A stretch of 64,000 bases of DNA from Massilia sp. YIM B02769 (lineage in GTDB: Bacteria > Pseudomonadota > Gammaproteobacteria > Burkholderiales > Burkholderiaceae_D). Below the pieces are notes generated by a model that was not told the DNA's origin, did no database searches, and saw only the letters and a list, made by a program, of their open reading frames with translations. Positions 25,298 to 33,792 of this stretch are shown one piece after another (the first letter of the stretch is position 1; every line of letters begins with the position of its first letter). Where the stretch lies: NCBI RefSeq assembly GCF_030411995.1, contig NZ_JASNRC010000012.1:93438-157437 (forward strand), given 5' to 3'. A program made the translations under genes and the position numbers.

Positions 25298-28018
25298 TCA
25301 GAGCGCCACCCGGCCCGCCTGCAACAGCTCCTGCATCTCGCGCGCCGGCAGCGGTGGGCTGTACAGGTAGCCCTGCAGGACGTCGCAGCCGATGCGGCCG
25401 AGGAAGTCGCGCTGGGCCAGGGTCTCGACGCCTTCCGCCACCACGCGCAGCGCCAGGCCTTCGGCCAGCGCGATGGTGGCCTGGGCGATCGCCGCGCTGC
25501 GCTGGTCGAGGGTGATGTTGCGCACGAAGGCCTGGTCGATCTTCAGCTTGTCGAGCGAGAAGCGCGACAGGTAGCCGAGCGAGGAGTAGCCGGTGCCGAA
25601 GTCGTCGAGCGAGAGCGAGACGCCCATCGCGCGCAGTTCGGCCAGCTGGGCCTCGGCGGCCGTGGTATCGCCCATCATCACGCTCTCGGTCAGCTCGACC
25701 TCGAGATAGCGCGCCTCCAGTCCGGATTCCTGCAGCGCCGCGCGCACCACGGCGGGCACGGTGCCGGCCTTGAACTGGTGCGCCGAGACGTTCACCGCCA
25801 CCGGCACGCGTGCCAGGCCGGCGTCCTGCCAGGCCTTGTTCTGCAGGCAGGCCTGGCGGATCACCCAGTCGCCGATCGGCAGGATCAGGCCCGTGTCCTC
25901 GGCCAGCGGAATGAAGTCGGAAGGCGGGATGCGCCCCAGTTCCGGGCTGTGCCAGCGCAGCAGGGCTTCCATGCCGAGCACGCGGCCGTCGCCGCGCGCC
26001 ACCTGCGGCTGGAAGTGCAGGGCCAGTTCGTTGCGCCCGATGGCGCGGCGCAGCTGGGTTTCCAGGGCCAGCCAGCGCAGCGCCTGGTCGTTCATCTCGC
26101 CCTTGAAGAAGCGGAAGCCGTTGCGTCCGGCCTCCTTCTGGTGCGCCAGCGCGGCGTCGGCCGCCTTCAGCAAATCGCCCGGGGCGTCGCCATCGCGCGG
26201 GAACACGCTGATGCCGACGCTGCCGGTGACCACCACGTCGTGTCCGCCCACCGGCAGCGGCTGGGCGATGGCGTCGATCAGGCGCCGCGCACTGAAGATG
26301 ATGTCCTCGGTGTCGTCGCAGCCCGAGAGCAGCAGCACGAACTCGTCGCCCGACAGGCGCGCCACCGTGTCGAGCGGGCCGGCGATGTCCTTCGCGCGGC
26401 GCGCCACTTCGCGCAGCAGGGCGTCGCCGGCGGCGTGGCCCAGGCTGTCGTTGATGCGCGAGAGGCGGTCGACGTTCACCATCAGCAGCGCCAGCTGGCG
26501 CCCGCTGCGCCGCGCCGCCGCGATCGACTGCTGCAGGCGGTCCTGGAACAGCGAGCGGTTCGGCAGCTGGGTCAGGGCGTCGTGGTTCGACAGGAAGTCG
26601 AGCTGGTTGTGGGCCGCCTTCAGGGCCGACAAATCGCTCGACACGGAAACGTAGGCGGTGAGCTTGCCTTCATCGTCGCGCACCGCGCTGATGCTGGTGT
26701 GCTCGGGGAAGATCTCGCCGTTCTTGCGCCGGTTCCAGAGTTCGCCGCGCCACTGGCCGCGCTGTTCCAGGCTGTCCCACATGGCGCGGTAGAACGCGGC
26801 GTCCTGGCGCCCCGAGCGCAGGAAGCGCGGGTTCTGGCCCATCGCCTCGGCCTCGCTGTAGCCGGTGATGCGCTCGAAGGCGGGGTTCACGGCCACGATG
26901 TTGGCGCAGGCGTCGGTCATCATGATCGCTTCCTGCGTGCTGTCGAAGACCTGGCGGGCCAGCTCCAGCCGGTGTTCGCTCTCGCGCAGGGCGGCGTCGG
27001 CCCGGGCGCGCGCGGTCGCTTCCAGCTGCAGCTGGGCGGCGTGGCGCTGCACCACCCCGTACAGGTTCAGGTTTTCATAGGCCACCGCGAGGTGGGCGCC
27101 GAGGGCCGCGGCCCAGCGCCGGTCTTCTTCGCCGAAGGGGGCGGCGCCGGGCGCGCGCACGAAGTACATCCAGCCGTGCAGGTGCTGCAGGTCGCGCACC
27201 GCCAGGCCGAGGAAGGCGCCGGGGCGCGGATGCTGCGCCGGCAGGGTCGCCAGCAGCGGCTCGCCCGCGTTCAGGAGCAGGGCTTCGCGCGCGTGTACCA
27301 GGGCGCCGGGCAGGCGCAGGTCGTTGGCGGCGTGCGGCGCGACCAGGGCACTGTCGAGGCCTTGCGCGCTCAGGTGGCGCACGCTGCGCTCGTCGCGCTC
27401 GAACAGGCACAGGGCCAGGCCGTCGGCGCAGAGGATACGGCCGGCCGCTTTCAGGAAGCAGGCGGCCAGGCCGTCGACTTCGCGCTCGCCGACCAGTTGC
27501 AGGCACAAGGCTTCGAGCGCGGCCAGGCGCGCGTTCAGCTGGCCTTCAGGCGCGGCGCAGGTGTCCGGCGTGTCGGCGGGCGCCGCCGCGGCAGGAACAG
27601 GGGACGGCGCCTCGGCCGCCGCCGGCGCTGCGCTGGGCAGCGCGCCCGCCAGCATCAGCTCGGCGTTCACCGCCTCCATGATGGCGTCGGCATCGGACGG
27701 CTTGCTCAGCACGCGCTCGACGCCGCAGCTGCGCGCCATGGCCAGGGTCTCGCGCTCGGCGTAGACGGCGGAATAGAAGATGACGCGGGTGGCGGCCAGG
27801 TCGCGGTCGGCGCGCAGGCGCTGCACGAACTCGTAGCCGTCCATCTTCGGCATCAGGATGTCGGTGATGATCAGGTCGGGACGGTGGGCGCGCACCATGT
27901 CGAGTGCGGTGGCGCCGTCGTCGGCTTCGAGCAGGCGGTGGGCGGTGAAGCCGAGCAGGGCCAGCAGGTAGGCGCGGTTGCTGGGGCGGTCGTCGACGAT
28001 GAGAATAGTGGCCATCAA
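25298..28018 (-). CDS. Response regulator with GAF, PAS, degenerate GGDEF and EAL domains
   Basis: A 906-aa c-di-GMP protein. REC domain at ~4-120 (phospho-acceptor Asp53 in LIITDILMP). Ala/Pro linker ~125-155. GAF ~165-320. PAS ~350-465 (IMMTDACANIVAVNPAFERITGYS). GGDEF ~475-640. EAL ~655-895. The GGDEF half reads SGDEF (556-560), and the metal site normally DxD is NVD (Asn515), so diguanylate cyclase activity is doubtful. The EAL half keeps EALLRW (684-689), NVSAHQF, ELTES, DDFGTGYSSLGYL and VAEGVET, so phosphodiesterase activity is likely. The M16 peptidase follows on the same strand. Its partner kinase is not adjacent. Confidence 0.93.
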   Translation of the reverse strand: MMATILIVDDRPSNRAYLLALLGFTAHRLLEADDGATALDMVRAHRPDLIITDILMPKMDGYEFVQRLRADRDLAATRVIFYSAVYAERETLAMARSCGVERVLSKPSDADAIMEAVNAELMLAGALPSAAPAAAEAPSPVPAAAAPADTPDTCAAPEGQLNARLAALEALCLQLVGEREVDGLAACFLKAAGRILCADGLALCLFERDERSVRHLSAQGLDSALVAPHAANDLRLPGALVHAREALLLNAGEPLLATLPAQHPRPGAFLGLAVRDLQHLHGWMYFVRAPGAAPFGEEDRRWAAALGAHLAVAYENLNLYGVVQRHAAQLQLEATARARADAALRESEHRLELARQVFDSTQEAIMMTDACANIVAVNPAFERITGYSEAEAMGQNPRFLRSGRQDAAFYRAMWDSLEQRGQWRGELWNRRKNGEIFPEHTSISAVRDDEGKLTAYVSVSSDLSALKAAHNQLDFLSNHDALTQLPNRSLFQDRLQQSIAAARRSGRQLALLMVNVDRLSRINDSLGHAAGDALLREVARRAKDIAGPLDTVARLSGDEFVLLLSGCDDTEDIIFSARRLIDAIAQPLPVGGHDVVVTGSVGISVFPRDGDAPGDLLKAADAALAHQKEAGRNGFRFFKGEMNDQALRWLALETQLRRAIGRNELALHFQPQVARGDGRVLGMEALLRWHSPELGRIPPSDFIPLAEDTGLILPIGDWVIRQACLQNKAWQDAGLARVPVAVNVSAHQFKAGTVPAVVRAALQESGLEARYLEVELTESVMMGDTTAAEAQLAELRAMGVSLSLDDFGTGYSSLGYLSRFSLDKLKIDQAFVRNITLDQRSAAIAQATIALAEGLALRVVAEGVETLAQRDFLGRIGCDVLQGYLYSPPLPAREMQELLQAGRVAL

Positions 28019-28394
28019 TCGTTCTCCCGGGCTGCGGCGGCGAACGGACGAGGGATTGGCGGAACAGGCATGACTACTCCAAAAATGCGACGGCGGCAGC
28101 TCGCCGGCGCGTTAGACCGGATCATCATAATCCAGCCGATGGCGCAAACACCACAACGTTGCATTCTAAGACATAACGTTTAACAATTGTATTTGAACAA
28201 ATGCCAACTTGTTGCGATAGTGCAACGAGATGATGCGGGGCGCATTGCTCCTTCACGACATTGTCGAGCAGCGAACATGGCGATGGGAGGCCGGAAGCCC
28301 GCAAATCCTTTAAAATAGCGGATTGCGCACGAGGCGTCACCCGCATCTGCATCTGCCGCATCTCTATTTATTACCCGCACCCGAGGAATCCCAC
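28019..28394. other. Intergenic region between the divergent GGDEF-EAL gene and ribBA
   Basis: 376 bp, AT-richer than its surroundings around 28150-28240. It contains a possible -10 (TAAAAT at 28311) for ribBA but no clear -35. I looked for an FMN riboswitch, often found before rib genes, and do not see its conserved AGGNNCRGGGTGNAATTCCC blocks. No gene is supported here. Confidence 0.5.
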
Positions 28395-29507
28395 ATGTCT
28401 ATCTCCAGTACCCAGGAAATCGTTGCCGAACTGCGCGCCGGGCGCATGGTCATTCTGGTGGACGAAGAAGACCGCGAGAACGAGGGCGACCTGGTGCTGG
28501 CGGCCGATTTCGTGACCCCGGAAGCGATCAATTTCATGATCCGCCACGCCCGCGGCCTGGTCTGCCTGACCCTGGCGGAAGAAATCTGCGACCGCCTGGC
28601 CCTGCCGATGATGACCAGCCGTAACGGCACTTCCTTCGGCACCAATTTCACGGTCTCGATCGAGGCGGCCGAAGGCGTGACCACCGGCATCTCGGCGGCC
28701 GACCGCGCCCGCACCATCCAGGTGGCCGTCGCCAAGAACGCCACCCCGGACGACCTGGTGCAGCCCGGCCACATCTTCCCGCTGCGCGCGGTCAAGGGCG
28801 GGGTGCTGATGCGCGCCGGCCATACCGAAGCCGGCTGCGACCTGACCGAAATGGCGGGCCTGACCCCGGCCTCGGTGATCTGCGAGATCATCAAGGAAGA
28901 CGGCACCATGTCGCGCCTGCCGGACCTGATCGAGTTCGCGAAGGAACACAACCTGAAGATCGGCACCATCGCCGACCTGATCCACTACCGCAGCCAGAAC
29001 GAAAGCCTGGTCGAGCGCGTTGCCGAGCGCACCCTGAACACCGCCCACGGCGAGTTCAAGCTGATGGCCTGGCGCGACAAGCCGAGCGGCTGCGCCCACC
29101 TGGCGATGGTCCACGGCGACATCGACCGCGACGTCGAGACGCTGGTGCGCGTGCACCAGCCGGTGTCGATCCTGGATATCCTGGAGCACAAGGCCACCAC
29201 CCACTCCTGGACCATGGCCTCGGCGATGGAAGCGATCAAGAAGAGCGAGAGCGGCGTGCTGGTGCTGCTGAACTGCGGCGAAACCGCCGAGCAATTGTTC
29301 TCGCAATTCGCCTCGATCGACGCCCCGGGCGCGCGCCCGAGCGGCCGCGCCGCCACGATGGACCTGCGCACCTACGGCATCGGCGCCCAGATCCTGAAGG
29401 AACTTGGCGTGGGCAAGATGAAGCTGCTGGCGAATCCGCGCAAGATGCCGTCGATGACCGGTTTCGACCTGGAAGTCACGGGTTATATTGCCAGCCCCGC
29501 GGCTTGA
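28395..29507 (+). CDS. ribBA: RibBA: DHBP synthase with a degenerate GTP cyclohydrolase II domain
   Basis: A 370-aa protein. The N-terminal ~200 residues are an intact 3,4-dihydroxy-2-butanone-4-phosphate synthase: DEEDRENEGDLVLAADF, MTSRNGTSFGTNFTVSIEA, GHIFPLRAVKGGVLMRAGHTEA. The C-terminal ~165 residues have the cyclohydrolase II fold (MDLRTYGIGAQIL) but lack the zinc site: active enzymes read HSECLTGD...RCDCG, while here the segment is RVHQPVSILDILEHK with no cysteines. So RibB activity is expected but RibA activity is not, and an independent ribA is needed elsewhere. It heads the ribBA-ribH-nusB operon. Start chosen at MSISSTQEIVAEL, the normal family N-terminus. Confidence 0.93.
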   Translation: MSISSTQEIVAELRAGRMVILVDEEDRENEGDLVLAADFVTPEAINFMIRHARGLVCLTLAEEICDRLALPMMTSRNGTSFGTNFTVSIEAAEGVTTGISAADRARTIQVAVAKNATPDDLVQPGHIFPLRAVKGGVLMRAGHTEAGCDLTEMAGLTPASVICEIIKEDGTMSRLPDLIEFAKEHNLKIGTIADLIHYRSQNESLVERVAERTLNTAHGEFKLMAWRDKPSGCAHLAMVHGDIDRDVETLVRVHQPVSILDILEHKATTHSWTMASAMEAIKKSESGVLVLLNCGETAEQLFSQFASIDAPGARPSGRAATMDLRTYGIGAQILKELGVGKMKLLANPRKMPSMTGFDLEVTGYIASPAA

Positions 29508-29558
29508 AGCGGTACACTTTCACTATCTATTAATACGACCAACAAGAAGAGGGCAGCC

Positions 29559-30041
29559 ATGACCGTAGGAACTTATGAAAGCAACATGACGGGCGAAGAC
29601 CTGCGCATCGGGATCGTGCAGGCGCGCTTCAACGCCGACGTCGGACACGGCCTGCTGTCGTCCTGCCTGGCGGAACTGAAGCGCCTGGGCGTGGCCGACG
29701 AAGACATCCTGCACGTGACCGTGCCGGGCGCGCTGGAAGTGCCGCTGGCGCTGCAGAAGATGGCCGAGACCCAGCAGTTCGACGCCCTGGTCGCACTGGG
29801 CGCCGTGATCCGCGGCGAAACCTACCACTTCGAGCTGGTCTCGAACGAATCGGGCGCCGGCATCACCCGCATCGGCCTGGACTACGGCATCCCGATCGCC
29901 AACGCCATCCTCACCACCGAAAACGATGCGCAAGCCGAAGCGCGCATGGCCGAGAAGGGCGCCGACGCCGCCAAGGTGGCCGTCGAGATGGCCAACCTCC
30001 TGATGGCGCTCGAAGAGCTGCATCCGGAAGAAGAAGAGTAA
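29559..30041 (+). CDS. ribH: 6,7-dimethyl-8-ribityllumazine synthase
   Basis: A 160-aa enzyme with GIVQARFNADVGHGL, VTVPGALEVPLALQKM, ALVALGAVIRGETYHFELV, and GIPIANAILTTENDAQAEAR. It condenses ribitylaminopyrimidinedione with the DHBP made by RibB, and forms pentamers or 60-mer shells in the family. An AGAGGG site precedes the ATG. It is 51 nt after ribBA and 13 nt before nusB. An acidic C-terminal tail (HPEEEE) is unremarkable. Confidence 0.97.
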   Translation: MTVGTYESNMTGEDLRIGIVQARFNADVGHGLLSSCLAELKRLGVADEDILHVTVPGALEVPLALQKMAETQQFDALVALGAVIRGETYHFELVSNESGAGITRIGLDYGIPIANAILTTENDAQAEARMAEKGADAAKVAVEMANLLMALEELHPEEEE

Positions 30042-30054
30042 TCCAAGGAAAACA

Positions 30055-30525
30055 ATGAACGACAAGACCACCCACGCCAACCCGAGCAAGAACCGCACCC
30101 CGCGCCACCGCGCGCGCGAGTTCGCGCTGCAGGGCCTGTACCAATGGCTGCTGAACAATGAGCCGTCGAGCACGGTGGCGAAGAACATCCGCCAGGCGCA
30201 TGGTTTCGACAAGGCCGACGGCGACTACTTCGCCGGCCTGCTCAACGGCACCATCAGCACCTCGCTCGAACTGCGCGACACGATCACCCCGCTGATCGAC
30301 CGCGGCATCGCCGAACTGTCGCCGATCGAACACGGCGTGCTGCTGCTGGGCGCCTACGAGCTGAAGAACCACCCGGAAATTCCTTACCGCGTCGTGATCA
30401 ACGAGGCGGTCGAGCTGACCAAGTCGTTTGGCGGTATCGACGGACACAAGTATGTGAACGGCGTGCTCGACAAGCTGGCCGGCCAGCTGCGTCCGGACGA
30501 AGTCGCGGCTGACGCGCGGCGTTAA
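30055..30525 (+). CDS. nusB: Transcription antitermination factor NusB
   Basis: A 156-aa all-helical RNA-binding protein. Visible family features are RHRAREFALQGLYQWLLN near the N-terminus, DRGIAELSPIEHGVLLLGAYEL in the middle, and YRVVINEAVELTKSFGGIDGHKYVNGVLDKLA at the end. With NusE (S10) it binds boxA of rRNA leaders. AAGGAA precedes the ATG. Pairing with ribH is widely conserved. A strong intrinsic terminator follows. Confidence 0.97.
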   Translation: MNDKTTHANPSKNRTPRHRAREFALQGLYQWLLNNEPSSTVAKNIRQAHGFDKADGDYFAGLLNGTISTSLELRDTITPLIDRGIAELSPIEHGVLLLGAYELKNHPEIPYRVVINEAVELTKSFGGIDGHKYVNGVLDKLAGQLRPDEVAADARR

Positions 30526-30563
30526 AACGTACTGCTACTATATATATTAGTAGCACCGGCCAG

Positions 30564-30605
30564 AAAGCCACCGTTGCCTCGCGGCACGGTGGTTTTTTGT
30601 TTTTG
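30564..30605 (+). terminator. Intrinsic terminator of the ribBA-ribH-nusB operon
   Basis: GCCACCGT...ACGGTGG forms a stem with a GC-rich loop, followed by TTTTTTGTTTTT. It lies about 40 nt after the nusB stop. Confidence 0.9.
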
Positions 30606-30615
30606 GTTTGGCTGT

Positions 30616-30762
30616 TGTAGGGTGGGCACTTGTGCCCACGCGGTCGTGCCTCGGCAGACCACCACGGCTACGCGAAGCCTCGGCAGGCAGATGCACGCGG
30701 TCTCTCGGCGAAGCAATTTGCTGCATTCGTCGTGCCGCGTGGGCACAAGTGCCCACCCTACA
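30616..30762. repeat. 147-bp REP pair with 26-bp inverted ends (TTGTGCCC variant)
   Basis: The left arm (30616-30641) and right arm (30737-30762) are perfect reverse complements over 26 bp. Each contains GTAGGGTGGGCAC-TT-GTGCCCACGC. Beyond the 26 bp the arms diverge. The pair sits between the two facing terminators of nusB and the SLT gene. It is related to, but distinct from, the 200-bp elements at 22078 and 33793: outer GTAGGG instead of CGTACGG, and a different loop. Confidence 0.85.
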
Positions 30763-30811
30763 AACCCCATACCTTCGCCAACGTGAGCAACGTGCCTGGC
30801 ACCTTCGCGAA

Positions 30812-30839
30812 TAAAAAAAGCCACCGCAAGGGTGGCCAT
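30812..30839 (-). terminator. Intrinsic terminator of the SLT-domain gene
   Basis: On the minus strand GGCCACC-CTTGC-GGTGGC is followed by TTTTTTTAT, about 24 nt past the stop codon. Confidence 0.88.
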
Positions 30840-30862
30840 GAGGAGTATCTATAGAGAGACGC

Positions 30863-31780
30863 TTACAGGTTCGCCGCCAGCGTCTCGGTATGCCCCTCGG
30901 CAGGCGCAGCCGCTTCGGCCTTCGGCGCCGGCGCTGGAGCCGGTGCTTCCGGCTGGACACGCTTGACGACCATCTGCGTCGGCGCTGCCGGGGTGCGGGT
31001 CGGCACCTTCTTGCCGTTCGCTACCTGCTTCAGGCGGTTCCACTCGGCCAGCACGCGGGCGCCATAGCCCGAGTCGGATTCGAAGTCGGCCGCGCCCACG
31101 TAGGTCTTCAGGCCGCCTTCGACCGAACCGGTGCGCTTGACGTAGTCCTTCAGGATCTGGGAGCCGACCCGGATGTTGGCGACCGGGTTCAGCGCGGCCT
31201 GGGCGCCGCCGACTTGCTGGAACTTGTCGTGGTGGACCTTGGCCATCACCTGCATCAGGCCCTTGGCGCCCATCGGGCTTTCCGCGAAGGGGTTCAGGCC
31301 CGATTCGATCGCCATCACGGCCAGGATCAGCAGCGGGTCGAGCTTGACCTCGTGCGCCGTCATGTAGGCGGTCGAGACCAGCATGTTGGCGGCATCGCCG
31401 GCCACGCGGTAACGCTTGGCGAGCCAGGAGGTCACGTTTTGCTGCTGCTTTGCGTTGCCCAGCATTTTCGCGTCGTGGGCCGCCACGACCGGTTCAGGCG
31501 CCACGGCAGGTGCGGGTGCTGCCTGCGCCACCACGACCGGGGTGGGTGCGGAAGCGAGTGCGGCGGCTTCCGGGTGCAGGAATTCGGACACTTTCTTGGC
31601 GGCGTCCGGGTTGCTGTAGAGCAGGGCCAGTACCGCCACTGCCGAGAGACCGAACACGGTCAGGGTGTGCTGCATGGTGGTCATCAGACCACGCGCCGTT
31701 TTGCCCATGGAAGACCATGAGACTGGCTGGCTGGCCAGATGGACGAGCCTTGCGCTCGTGCCGAACAAACGATTGATCAT
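30863..31780 (-). CDS. SLT-domain lytic transglycosylase-like protein, membrane anchored
   Basis: A protein of 305 aa from the ATG at 31780, which has a GGGGA site 9 nt upstream; in-frame ATGs further upstream fall in a hairpin-rich leader and are rejected. One hydrophobic helix (~38-56, HTLTVFGLSAVAVLALLYS) anchors it. An Ala/Pro linker (~75-105) leads to an SLT domain (~115-235) with AVMAIESGLNPFAESPMGAKGLMQVM, where Glu in IESG is the catalytic acid. The C-terminal ~50 residues are low-complexity Ala/Pro/Glu. Such enzymes cleave the glycan strand of peptidoglycan to 1,6-anhydro ends. Confidence 0.88.
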   Translation of the reverse strand: MINRLFGTSARLVHLASQPVSWSSMGKTARGLMTTMQHTLTVFGLSAVAVLALLYSNPDAAKKVSEFLHPEAAALASAPTPVVVAQAAPAPAVAPEPVVAAHDAKMLGNAKQQQNVTSWLAKRYRVAGDAANMLVSTAYMTAHEVKLDPLLILAVMAIESGLNPFAESPMGAKGLMQVMAKVHHDKFQQVGGAQAALNPVANIRVGSQILKDYVKRTGSVEGGLKTYVGAADFESDSGYGARVLAEWNRLKQVANGKKVPTRTPAAPTQMVVKRVQPEAPAPAPAPKAEAAAPAEGHTETLAANL

Positions 31781-32030
31781 CGAAGTCCCCTTTGTCGCGG
31801 CAAAAAGCATCCCGTCGCGGCGCTCCAGGCGCTGCGGTGGTGACCAATGCCGTGCATCAGAAAAATCGTCAGGCCACCCATCGTGGGCTGGCCAAAACGC
31901 CGTCATTGCTTTGCTACAGCTGGCCGCATGACCCAAGGGTGGGTGGCGTTGCCAGTGGCTCAACAACTGTCTCGGGGGATAGAACCCGAAGGTTCTTGAG
32001 GCAGACGCCTCTTGAAAACACTCCTTAAAA
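31781..32030 (-). promoter_or_regulatory. Long structured leader upstream of the SLT-domain gene (candidate cis-regulatory RNA)
   Basis: On the minus strand the ~250 nt before the ATG contain several stable hairpins: AGAACC-TTC-GGGTTCT near 31981-31996, and GGCCAgCCCA-CGA-TGGGtGGCC near 31868-31892, plus a GCC...GGGT-containing stem between them. No known riboswitch consensus is recognised. The rest of the gap to ubiD (32031-32274) is AT-rich promoter-like sequence without a gene. Confidence 0.4.
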
Positions 32031-32274
32031 TGTCATTGGGGCCCCGACCCCGTGAAGTTATGAGAACAGCTACAATCACTGCAAAATGTGGCCGCCTCAT
32101 CAAGTAGGGGGGATTCTAAGAGGTGGTTTATACCAAGTCAATACTAGCACGAACGCGCTTAATAACTTTTAAATCTAAATACTGTCACGCCAGCTCAGCA
32201 ATACCGTGGCAAATCAATCACTTGGCCGCTGTATTTGATTAACCTCAAGCAATCGAAAAAACAAGTAAAAGTTG

Positions 32275-33759
32275 ATGAAATATTCGGATCTCCGGGATTT
32301 TATGTCCCAACTGCAACAAATAGGCGAATTAAAGCGGGTAACCATCCCGGTATCGCCCCATCTCGAGATGACCGAGGTCTGCGATCGCACCCTGCGCGCC
32401 GCCGGACCGGCGCTCTTGTTCGAAAAACCGACCGGCCACACCATCCCGGTGCTCGGCAACCTGTTCGGCACGCCGCAGCGCGTGGCGCTCGGCATGGGCG
32501 CCGAGAACGTGGATGAGCTGCGCCGCATCGGCCACGTGCTGGCGCGTCTGAAGGAGCCGGAGCCGCCGCGCGGTTTCAAGGACATCATGGACATGGGCTC
32601 GCTCGTGAAAGCCGTGTGGGACATGGCGCCGAAAGAAGTAAAGGGTGCGCCTTGCCAGGAAATCGTCTGGGAGGGTAACGATGTCGACCTCGGCCGCCTG
32701 CCGATCCAGCACTGCTGGCCGGGCGACATCGCGCCATTGATTACCTGGGGCCTGGTGATTACCAAGGGCCCGAACAAGAAGCGCCAGAACCTGGGTATCT
32801 ATCGCCAGCAGGTGCTGGGGCCGAACAAGGTGATCATGCGCTGGCTGGCCCACCGCGGCGGCGCGCTCGATTTCCGCGAACATGCGCTTGCCAACCCGGG
32901 CCAGCCGTATCCGGTGGCCGTGGCCCTGGGCGCCGACCCGGCCACCATCCTGGGCGCAGTGACGCCGGTGCCGGACAGTCTGTCGGAATACCAGTTCGCC
33001 GGCCTGCTGCGCGGCCAGCGCACGGTGCTGACGAAAGCCATCGGCAGCGAACTGCGCGTGCCGGCATCCGCCGAGATCGTGCTGGAAGGGCATATCTACC
33101 CGGATGCGAACCACGAGTCGGGGTTCGAGCATGCGCTCGAAGGTCCGTACGGCGACCACACCGGCTATTACAACGAGCAGGACAGCTTCCCGGTGTTCAC
33201 GATCGACCGTATCACCATGCGGCGCGACCCGATCTACCACTCGACCTACACCGGCAAACCGCCGGACGAACCGGCCGTGCTGGGAGTGGCGTTGAACGAA
33301 GTCTTCATTCCGCTGCTGCAGAAGCAGTTCAGCGAGATCACCGACTTTTACCTGCCGCCGGAAGGCTGCAGCTACCGCATGGCCGTGGTGCAGATGAAGA
33401 AGCAGTACGCCGGCCACGCCAAGCGCGTGATGTTCGGGGTCTGGAGCTTCCTGCGCCAGTTCATGTACACCAAGTTCATCGTGGTGGTGGATGAAGATGT
33501 GAACGTGCGCGACTGGAAGGAAGTGATCTGGGCGATCACGACCCGGGTCGATCCGACGCGCGACACGGTGCTGGTCGATAACACGCCGATCGACTATCTC
33601 GACTTCGCGTCGCCGATTAGCGGGCTGGGCAGCAAGATGGGGATCGATGCCACCAACAAGTGGCCAGGCGAAACGAATCGCGAGTGGGGTACGCCGATCG
33701 TGATGGCGCCGGAGGTCAAGACGCGCGTCGATGAGATTTGGCAGCAGTTGGGGATTTGA
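32275..33759 (+). CDS. ubiD: 4-hydroxy-3-polyprenylbenzoate decarboxylase UbiD
   Basis: A 494-aa enzyme of ubiquinone synthesis that decarboxylates 3-octaprenyl-4-hydroxybenzoate using prenylated FMN made by UbiX. Typical segments are YSDLRDFMSQLQQIGELKR, LPIQHCWPGDIAPLITWGLV, NLGIYRQQVLGPNKVIMRWLAHRGGA, EHALEGPYGDHTGYYNEQD, and ISGLGSKMGIDATNKWPGE. Catalytic region residues of the Glu-Arg-Glu type are expected around ITMRRDPIYHSTYTGKPPDEP and nearby. Start is the ATG reading MKYSDLR; a TTG one codon earlier is possible. Length matches E. coli UbiD (497). A repeat pair follows. Confidence 0.96.
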   Translation: MKYSDLRDFMSQLQQIGELKRVTIPVSPHLEMTEVCDRTLRAAGPALLFEKPTGHTIPVLGNLFGTPQRVALGMGAENVDELRRIGHVLARLKEPEPPRGFKDIMDMGSLVKAVWDMAPKEVKGAPCQEIVWEGNDVDLGRLPIQHCWPGDIAPLITWGLVITKGPNKKRQNLGIYRQQVLGPNKVIMRWLAHRGGALDFREHALANPGQPYPVAVALGADPATILGAVTPVPDSLSEYQFAGLLRGQRTVLTKAIGSELRVPASAEIVLEGHIYPDANHESGFEHALEGPYGDHTGYYNEQDSFPVFTIDRITMRRDPIYHSTYTGKPPDEPAVLGVALNEVFIPLLQKQFSEITDFYLPPEGCSYRMAVVQMKKQYAGHAKRVMFGVWSFLRQFMYTKFIVVVDEDVNVRDWKEVIWAITTRVDPTRDTVLVDNTPIDYLDFASPISGLGSKMGIDATNKWPGETNREWGTPIVMAPEVKTRVDEIWQQLGI

Positions 33760-33792
33760 CCCAGAGGCGCCGAGCTTGACCGCCGGCGCCGA

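Noticed and set aside
28019..28394. FMN riboswitch upstream of ribBA
   Set aside because: The conserved FMN aptamer blocks could not be found on the plus strand; only ordinary AT-rich promoter-like sequence is visible.
31781..31966. N-terminal extension of the SLT-domain protein
   Set aside because: The extra residues have no signal or domain character, the region folds into stable hairpins, and a good GGGGA site precedes the ATG at 31780.
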